Shown here: positions 1 through 9,000 of the stretch, one piece after another
How the letters are laid out: every line of letters starts with the position of its first letter
Numbering within the stretch: position 1 is the stretch's first letter
Assembly: GCA_003694425.1 (NCBI GenBank)
Contig: RFJX01000088.1
Coordinates: forward strand, 1-11,419
Source: Gammaproteobacteria bacterium
Lineage (GTDB): Bacteria > Pseudomonadota > Gammaproteobacteria > J113
Reading direction: 5' to 3'
Length of the DNA: 11,419 nucleotides
Made by a program: the position numbers and the translations under genes
Notes under the pieces: model-generated
What the model saw: the letters and a program-made list of their open reading frames with translations, nothing else
Told to the model about the DNA's origin: nothing
Databases searched by the model: none

Positions 1-3000
1 ATCGACAATACCGCCGGAGGTCGAGCTCACCGAAATCGTCCCCGGCGCCTCCAGTTGGCTCAGGACGATATCCCCGGCAGCCGTGTACTGAATGTTGCCG
101 GCACCACCAACAGACGATGACTTCGTCACAACACCATCGGCCATCGTAATCGTACCGCCGGCCGTCACCGTCACCTGGCCGCCAAGTGTGGTGACCCCCG
201 CCGATTGCACCACCGCCCCACTGCTGGAAAGGGTGATCGCCCCTCCTTGGGCGACGACGGACCGTGACAACTGCAGCATCCCTCCGGCACCATCGGCCGA
301 TATGGATATGCTTCCCGATCCCGCCGTATGCACCCCGGAACCAGAGATCGTCAAAACCCCCGCATCGGAGGTGATGGAGACATTTCCTCCCGTCGGTGCA
401 GTCTGACTGACATTGGTGATGCTCGCCCCGGACGACGCGGCCACAAGCCGCAACACCACATCGCCACTTCCACGATTGGTCACATCGAGCGTAGCAGTAT
501 CCAATGCCCCCAGGTTCGTCCCCGTCTGTGATGAAACGGTGATCGAACTTGCGGAAAGCGGCTCTTGAGCCAATCCGTCCACCAAACTATCAACTTGAAC
601 AACGGAGCCCGTCGCACTATAGAGATTCAGTCCTCCACCAACGTCGGTCTGGTTCGCAATCACGATGTCACCGGCGGCATCCAGCGTGACATCACCCGCC
701 GCCCGCAACGTGTAGTTCGCCAGGCTATAGTCTTCGACGGAGATCCGATTACCAAACACACGCACATGGTCCAGGAAGGTGGGATGGGCGCTCCCCACCG
801 AACCGATACGGACATTCCCTGCCGCCCCTTGGGCGTGATGGTTGGCCGCCTCGTAGCCAATGGTGATCGAACTGAACCCTTGACGCAGCGCCAGCAAATC
901 ATCGGTCGTCAGATTCAGGGCGCTGGGTGAGCTTCCACTCTGCAACGTGCCCACCTCGGTGATGATTCCCGGTGTCGCCGGGCGCAGGGTGAGCGTACCC
1001 GAACCACCAACCGTGGATTGTCCGCCAAGGAAGTCGATCTCGTTGCCCGTCAGCATGATATTGCCACCAACCGTGACCCCTTGCTTGAAGACGATCCGGC
1101 TTGCGCCAACCACGGTCAGGTTGCCATTGCTGATGTTCAACGCCTGGTCGAATGTCACCACTCCACTGGCATGAACGACCACATCGCCGATGGTGTTGAC
1201 GGTACCGGCGAAGGTCACATCGGTTGCTCCAGTCACCGTCAAACCGGCCAGGGGATCATTCACACCAACCTGAGCATCGACCATCACCGCTGCATTTCTG
1301 GCCACTAGGTTCAAACTATCGGCAGCGCCTGCTGCATTCCCGTCAATATGGTTGGCAATGCTGTTACCCAGAGAAATGCCGCCGGCTCTGCTGTTGCCCA
1401 CTCCGCTGTTGCCCGCCGTCAGTGTGATGTTTCCATTCACCACAACGGAGTCGTTCACCTTGATATCGGTACCCATGCTGACATCGGCATTCAGTACCGT
1501 GGTATGTCCGGAGCCATCGATCGTCAGCGACGCGTCGTCCGTTCCCACCAGCCTGGAGTTGATCGTCACCCCTCCCCCAAGGAGCGGAGTCCTCAATACC
1601 AGCGGATCGGTCACCGAAACCTGCCCGCCAACCAATGCGGTATCCCCGACCGTGATCGACGCTCTGGACAGTTCGCTGCCAAAAATAATATGGGTAAAAC
1701 CATCGCGAAGATTGGCCAGGTCACTATTGAACACCGTGTACGCATTGGCGTAGGAGGCCGGATTGCTCACATCCCCGATCACAATCGCCTGCGACGGATC
1801 AATCGGCTGGAACAGAAGATCCGCCCCGACACTCTGAATCGGGGCGGTAATCGAGATGTCGCTGGCCCTGAGCGTGATATTCTGTCCGCCGCCCTGAACC
1901 GGACTGACCACACTCTGCGTCCCCGCCAGATTATAGACGGTCATATTGGTTCCGCCCGTGAGCCCGGCCGCATTCATGGCCACATTCCCGGTCAACAACA
2001 CGGAAACCGGCGCTCCTTTGCTGCTCGTGGCACTGAATCCGGTGCTGTCCACGACAAAGGAGAGTGGGATCAGCTCCAGTTTCTGGCGAAGCGCCGCCTG
2101 CTGCGCGGTCTCTCCAACCACGATATCCGTGCTCGCACGTCCTCCAATGTTGTCGGCGGCACTCATCGAGACACTTCCCGATGTCTGAAGATACACCCCG
2201 CCAGCCGCGCGCAGTTCGGTCCCGTTCGGGACATGGCTTGCCGCCTCGTAATCGAGCAGGTTCGCCGCCACGATCCGCCCGGTCGCGACATCGACACTGA
2301 TCTTTCCACGCTGCACCAGCCACGGAATCTCACTGCTGTATGCCTTCCCCGTGGCGTCCATCAACCACGACAACACGCTACGATCCTTCACGATCGCTCC
2401 GTTCGTGGCGGTCAGATCAATATTGCCGCTGCCCACCACCTGCAGACCAGCCGCAAAAGTCAAGTCTCCCTGATCCGTGGTAAGGGCAATGCCACCGCCC
2501 GCCGTCCGGATCTTCCCATTCAGACGCATGCTGCTGTTTGCACCCTGTGCATGGAGTGTCACTTTTCCACTCGTGGCGCTCATACCGGCACCGGCCACCG
2601 TGATCGCACCGTTGAGCGTGCTCAGCGTCACACTGCCCGCCCCGGACTGGGTCAGGATATTGATCAGCAGGTTGTCGGTCTCGGTAATCGCAACGCTGCC
2701 ACTCGTCGAATTGGTCACGGTCAGCGAGCCGACCGTGCTCTCCAGCGCGCCTGTACTACCGATGCCCGCCGCGGCCGACAGCACCAGCTTCGCTCCGGCT
2801 GCATCGATATCGACATAGGCCGTATCACCGGCATCGAGGATGGCGCCCCCGGTACTGGTAATCAGAAAATCAGACGTGTTGGTCGTCCTCAGCTTGCCGA
2901 CCGTGATGGTCCCCGATGCATCGAGTTTGATCACGCCCGCCCCCGCATCGACGCGAGTGCCGTCGTTCATCGTCAGCGCACCACTACCGGCATCGATTGT

Positions 3001-6000
3001 CACATCACCCCGGGTTGAAGTGATATCACCCGCCGCGGTCATGGTCACACCGACACCGGTCAGTGTCACCGCACCGACATTGGTGGTCAGCGCCCCATTC
3101 AAGGTCAACAGGCCAGACGAGGTCAAACGAATGACCGCACCACCCGTCGTCGCAATCGTTGCATTCGACTGCAGCGCACCCGCCGTCGTAATGTTGACAT
3201 TCGCCCCGGCCGACGATGGATTCAAGGTCACGGAGTTCAGCGTCAATGCATTGATATCCGTGATGTTGACATCACCCTGTGCCGTGACACTCAAGGTGGT
3301 GGCATCCAACTTGGCGGTAACCATCCCCTTCGCGGCGGAAAGGCTGGTCGCCCCGAGTGTGCCGATCGCACTGTCCGCCAGAGGAGATTGCAGGCCGGTC
3401 ATCGAGTTCGGCACCCCAACCTGCTTGATGAGCAGATCCCCGGATGCCGTACTCATCACCGTGGATGACGCACTACCCGCAGTGGAGTCGACCACGATTC
3501 CACCACCGGAAGTCGCTGTCGAGTTGAGCGTGATGCTCCCTCCCCCCATAGACAATGTTCCAATGTTCAGCCTGCCCTTGCTCTGTGTCACCGCAAGATT
3601 GCTACCCGATCCGGTCAAGGCGACATCGAGGCTTCCCTCCCGGGTATTGGTGATGTTCACCGACCCATTGCCCGTCACACTGTTCCTTCCGCCATTCAGC
3701 GTAATCGTGCTCGTGCCACTGCCGGTCTTGACCCGATTGTTGCCGGTTCCCATATCGATGGTCTGATTGACCGCCGCCCCGCTGCCGTCGAACAGGTCGT
3801 TCCCGCTGCCCGTGCTGAAGGTTCCTGCAACCGATGACACAATCGTATCGTCGCCGGCGCCGGTATTTACCGTACTCCCAGCACCGCCGTTCAGAACAAC
3901 CTTGTCATCCCCTCCCTTCGTATTGATCGTCAGCGCGCCGACACCAGGATCGACCGTAATATTCTCGTTGCCGGCAGATCCATCGATCTGGCTGACACCG
4001 GAAAAGGTCTGAACGAGGTCCGTGCCATCCGGATTCCCCTTGATCTTGGTCACCTTGATAACTCCGCCACCTGCGGAGGAGACCACATAATCCCCACCTG
4101 TCGGATCAAGCGTCAACACACCCGCATTCAAGGTTCCCAAGGTGGGCGGAATGGCCGGAATGGAGAACGAGAAACTCAAGGGTATCGAGGCGGACTTCCC
4201 TGCCACACTGAACCCGACGCTCGCGCTGACATCCGCCGTGCCAGCGACCCAGTCCAGTGCGATGGATGCACTCATGCTCAACGACAAGGTAATGCTCGTA
4301 TGGACGGCAGGGATGATCGTCACCCCCGCCACTTTCACGGCATCCCATCCTGCCCAGGCGGTACCTCTTACACTGCCGGAGGCCGACATCGCAATGCCGG
4401 TGGTACCGATAGTGACCGAAAGCGTGGCAGAAGCAGAAACACTGGCCCCAAAGATGCCGAAATCCACGCCTCCGGACATGGAGAAACCGGCGGAGCCGGT
4501 CAGCGAAAACTGACCGTCTGAACGAAAATACCCTGTAAAGTTGATATACGCGAGACCGACAAAATCGATTCCGGCCTGATCGACCGTAACGGTAAACAGA
4601 CCATTGGAAACACCGACATGGCCACCAAATGTCGCCATGGTGAATCCAAAGACAGATAGGCTCCCGGCCCCCGCACCCCCCGTCGACAAATCGGTGGCAC
4701 TCGTCCCCAGGTAGATGGCATAGGTGTTGCCCTGCACGGTTCTCGAGCCTGAGTTCGTCGTAATCTGCTGCGCAGTGGCACCGGTGTTGATCTGCACCTC
4801 CACAGTACCACTTGCGGAGACGGGGCCGACATTGATATTGAGCGTCGATGACACATCCAGGACAAACGCCGGCACCGACCCTGTACTGGTGACAAACCTG
4901 GCTCCACCGCTGATGCCGACGGAACCAAAAGCCCCCATGGACAGGGACATGTCCAGCATGGCATCAAGTGTGCCCGACGACACCGTGAGGTCGAAACTCC
5001 CATGAAGGGTGGTAAAGCCGCTGACGTCAATCGTGGCAAATCCAGCGACATGAAGGGAAGAAGGGGCCAACGCCACCGTCTTGTACCCCCCCGTGGCCTT
5101 GTCCAGTGCTCGGACATTCTGCGAAGAGCTGGTGGTATTGAACTGCAGCAGGAAGCGGCCATCCACCGTGACCGGACCTGCCTGTATCAGGGTGACCCCC
5201 GTCGCGGCGCCAATCTGCAGGCTGCCGAACACCCCATCCCCACTACCGGTTGTCGTGATCCCCAGCGTCCCGGTAACAGAAAGCGGATTGACCACCGGCA
5301 GATCGACCGTGGCGGAAACCGTGAGCTTCGATTGTCCAGCCGAAGGTGAAAGCAGGATGTTGAAATCGCCATTCATGGTCATCAGGCCATTCATGACATC
5401 CAGGCTTCCCTTGGCTTCGATATAGACGAAATCGGTCCCCGACACGGAGACGCCCGGCGGCTGTGCCGGCACGGTGACGGAGGTAAAGCTCAAACCGGTA
5501 AACTCGGGCGGCACCTGATAGACGAAATCCTTACCGGTGGTATTCATCGTAATGGTATACGAGGCATTCAGCGAGAGTGCCGAGCCGATGTTGATCGTCC
5601 TGCTCGCCGTCATTTTCAATGCCAGGCCGGAATCCGCCCCCCCACGCAACGCGAGGACACCGACCACATTCATACTGGCCAGGTGAAATGTGCTTGGGCC
5701 CAACACCGCCGATCCCGAAACAAACACGGAGAGGTCCAGGCTCTGCTGTTTGAACTCGAAGGAGCCGGTGATGCTGGCCATCCCCAGAATGGCAAGCGTC
5801 CCCTGACCGGCCACCCGGGTCAGCGCACTGTTGTACTGCAGAAGGATGCCCACACCCGGAGATGTCTCGATCAGATAACCGCCGGTGTGGGTAACCCCGT
5901 TCACATCCTTGTAGCTCGACTTACTGAAATCGACCACAGTACCCGAAGAGGCGCTAGGAGCGGAAATCGCCTGATTGATGTCCAGCATCAGACTGGTGGC

Positions 6001-9000
6001 ATTCAGCGTTACACCATTGATCCCGACCAGTCCCGCAGATGACAAATCGACCTGAGCGGCAAAGAAGATGTCGAGCTTGCTCGAACGCATGAATGTGGCG
6101 CCAAGGTTCAGATTCTGGATCGCTATCCCGACAGCGCCGGCGTTGGTCGTCGGTGCAACCAGGTTGCCAAAGGCGTCAAAATAGATCTTCTGCCCGGTGG
6201 TCGGATCCGTCTGCCACTGCCAATAGGACCCCATCCCGATAAAGCCGTAGGCGTTGGTGATCGCCAGGCTCAAGGAGAGCACGGTACGCGTCGATCCGTC
6301 CGTCAGGGTAACCGTCTCCGCTCCCTTCTTGGTGAACGACATTCCCGCATTCAGTTGAAGAATGCCAGCCACATCGATCGCGGCGTACCCCACCTTGATC
6401 TGGAGGATCTCGCTGGAGAAATCGAGCATCACATCCGGTGTGGTCGTCCCCGTGGGCACGGCGAGCGCACCAGTCGCCCCAGGGCTGAAATCCACGAACG
6501 GCATGTTCAGCAACAGGCTCGCCGCCTGTACCGGCGGCGGAAGACCGGGAATAAACGCGGTGTTGATATTGATCTCCACCTTCTGCATGGTCGCAGTCAG
6601 ATAGCTGCCCATTCCAACCAGGCTGGCACTGCCGACCGACACCTTGGCCGAGACAAACTTCGGTGTGTACTGCTCGACAGGCGTCCCCGCCAGCAGCGAT
6701 GGCGTCATCACCTCAATACCGAAGTCGGAGTTGGTCACCGCCACACCGATGGCACTGGTATCGACATTGTCCGCAGAAGTGATCCTCCCATCCCCATTGG
6801 TGTCGGAGTAGTACGGGCCAACCCCGGCAAACCCGAACAGACCGCTGCCGCCGATGGTCATGGTGTCGACGCTCATCTGGCGGCCCGCCTTGGCGGCATT
6901 CTCATCCGGCAACACCGCACTCGAACCGACCTGCGACATGATGGTGCCGAAATCTCCGGACTGATAGGTCACCTCACGCGTCGCCCCCTTGGTAAAGGCC
7001 AGGGAACCGACCAGTTGCAAGAAGCCGCCTACATTCAGTTCCGCGTAGTTGACAGATGCCCGAATCCATGCCCCGCTGAAGTCGAGATTGATCGTTTTGC
7101 CGCCTCCGACGGAGACCGCAAGACCATTTGGGGTAGCCCCTCCACCCGTGAAGTCGATCGTGGGATCCAACTGCGGCACCGACGAGGAACTGCCCTGGTT
7201 CAGCTCCACCAGGATGTTCTCCAGTTTCACCGTCAACACATCGCCCAGCCCCACCAGGCCTGCGGTCGCCGCACTCGCCTTCAATGCGGAGAACTTGAGA
7301 TTCAGCTGGTCCGCCCCAACGAAGTTGTTGGCATTGGGATTGAGCATGGCATACGCGAAATCCACCCCGCCCATGTACAGCCCGACAGCATTGCCCGCAC
7401 TCCCCGTACCATAATATGGGGTGTAGGTGCCGTCGGCATTCTTGCTTGCCATCCCGACGAACATGTTCACGTTGGATGCCCCGATGGTGATCGCATCCAG
7501 ATTCATCGTAGAGGTCATGGAGCTGACGGCATTTTTCACCGGACCCGCCGGCAGGGTGTTCACGATCGACGACGCCTTGCTGGTGACCGTGTAGCTCTGG
7601 GGATTCCCCTTGGTAAACGCGAAGTCACCAGATACATAGACAAACTGGCTGATCTGCAGTTCGGCCCCCCTTGCCATCAGGCGCATGAATGTACCACTGT
7701 AATCGAGGGGGACCGACGCCGTGCCACCGGCAGAAATCGACAGCCCCGCCGGGCCGAAGTTAGCCTTGAAATCAATCCATGGAGTTGGCTTGGCCGTCCC
7801 TGTCATCACCCATGGGGTGCCGCCGTTCATCTCGAAGCTGATGCTGCTCGCCGACAACTTCAGAAAATCAAGACCAACCAGACCAACGGAGGAGGCCGTC
7901 ACTTTGATCGCCTTCAGCGTCGGCAAGGTGGCCGTCGTAATGGAAGAACCGGAAAAGTTGGAAGCACTGATATTGTAACTGGCATACGCAAACGCCGCGT
8001 TGGTAAGCTGGAAGCCCATGGCATTGGCCGCCAAAGTATCCTGAGGGTACGACACCCCGTGGATCGTGATGGCGCCACCGGAAAAATTGTAGACGCCATC
8101 ATTGTTGCTATCCTGGAAGTAGGGCCCGGAACCAACAAAGACATTGATGTTGCTTCCCGCCATCGTGACCGAGTCCATGGCGACATGATGCAACACGTCC
8201 ACATTGCTCAGAGAGCTCACCATTGAGACCAGGCTGCCGTTGGTCGAAGCATTGGCGATATCGGCAAAGGTGAGGCTGTTGCTCGCCAACTTGACCACTG
8301 CCTGCAGATCATTCGGAGAGAGGAGCCCCGCAAAGTTGCCCTGCGACGGATCGTTGGAGAGACCGGTATGAAGGTCCATCACCACCCCAGCCGTCTGTTT
8401 GGTAAACGCAAAACTCCCGCTGACATGGAGAAAATCTTTGTAAGTCAGCAGGGCATTGGCCACACTCACCTGAATCAGCGCACCCTGGCTACCATTGATG
8501 TCGAAAGTGAAGCTGTTGCCGCTACCGCCCACTCCATAGCCGTTGCCCCCCAACCCGCTGGGAATGGTCAACGCCTTTCCTCCGCTGGCGACATCATAGT
8601 TGATGACCGTGCCATCCTTGGCCGCGGTGTTGATGCGGACATCCACCCCTTTTCCTTGCATGGTCAGCCCGTCGATGCCGACGAAGTTCAGTGCATCCGT
8701 TTTGGCCTGCGCCGTCACCCAGTAGCGACTGCGATCGAACATGTCGCTGATCAGCGCGATCCCGAATGACGGATTGACCAGATTGAAGCCGAACTCGTTG
8801 GATGTTCCCTTGTTCACGCCGGCAAAAACGGTGGTGTTGACGGTGTCGCTCAGCGTCAACATATCGACGCTTGCGGTGCTGCCGTCATTGAGCACCACGG
8901 TTTCGAACCTCTTCTTGAACGAGTACAAACCGACGTCCTGGTAAAAGCCAAGCAGGTCGATATTCATGTTGGCTTTCAGCGACAACAGATTCCCTGTCGT

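Larger units (their letters stand above)
1..3660 (-). repeat. Filamentous-haemagglutinin-like beta-solenoid region
   Basis: About 1,220 residues consist of short alternating segments of the type G.VTLTG.G.TMTAAGDI, GDVTIDAGSGALTMN, TITVGKL, GNIDLTATNGAIV, YTLRAAGDVTLDAAGDIVI and GGNVSITSDAGVLTISGSG. This roughly 18-25 residue rhythm of strand, turn and GxIxL/GxVxL is typical of right-handed beta-helices in haemagglutinin-like adhesins. The pattern runs to position 1 and continues outside the window. Charged residues are sparse except in a segment at about 2041-2391. There is no two-partner-secretion (TPS) domain in view; that would be N-terminal. The fold assignment is inferred from pattern, and the adhesion role from family resemblance. 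Confidence 0.75.
5740..8390 (-). repeat. Protein repeat array, lengthened units of about 200-230 residues
   Basis: Four further units continue the same series, with anchors at 8125-8178, 7450-7500, 6817-6870 and 6229-6282. They keep the GSFAFTK strand, the [ML]TIG.SN...FVG anchor and an ending of the type S..SLVGLG. They differ from the upstream units in two places. Three of them carry a linker before the anchor (8179-8385, 7501-7593 and 6871-6975), with the longest about 70 residues and rich in Ser, Leu, Asn and Ala. All four carry an insert just after FVG containing Gly, Tyr, Asp and Asn (near 8089-8124, 7393-7452, 6769-6816 and 6160-6234). The Trp of the RSWTALKA motif is lost and only traces such as FSALKASAATAGLVGLG remain. 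The last unit grades into the following beta-rich region, so the left border is approximate. Confidence 0.8.

Noticed and set aside
1348..3018. A 556-residue plus-strand open frame
   Set aside because: It lies exactly antisense, in codon register, to the giant gene. Its translation is rich in Arg, His and Gln with no domain, as expected from reverse-reading Thr/Ala/Val/Leu codons. It stays open because the minus gene avoids TTA, CTA and TCA codons.
2840..3766. A 308-residue plus-strand open frame with Val/Pro/Ser-rich translation
   Set aside because: It is a shadow in another register of the RTX and solenoid repeats, with a low-complexity translation and no domain; the minus frame explains the same bases better.
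4500..5162. A 220-residue minus-strand open frame in another register
   Set aside because: Its translation is Arg/Cys/Ser/Pro-rich with no motif, while the main minus frame through the same bases continues the beta-rich repeats without interruption.
6769..6804. A complete dockerin domain
   Set aside because: Only one loop is present, with no second loop or helices at dockerin spacing, so only a single calcium-type loop is claimed.
6355..8226. A 623-residue plus-strand open frame
   Set aside because: It is the same antisense register effect: Arg/His-rich translation, no recognisable motif, and the minus strand reads as clear repeat protein across it.
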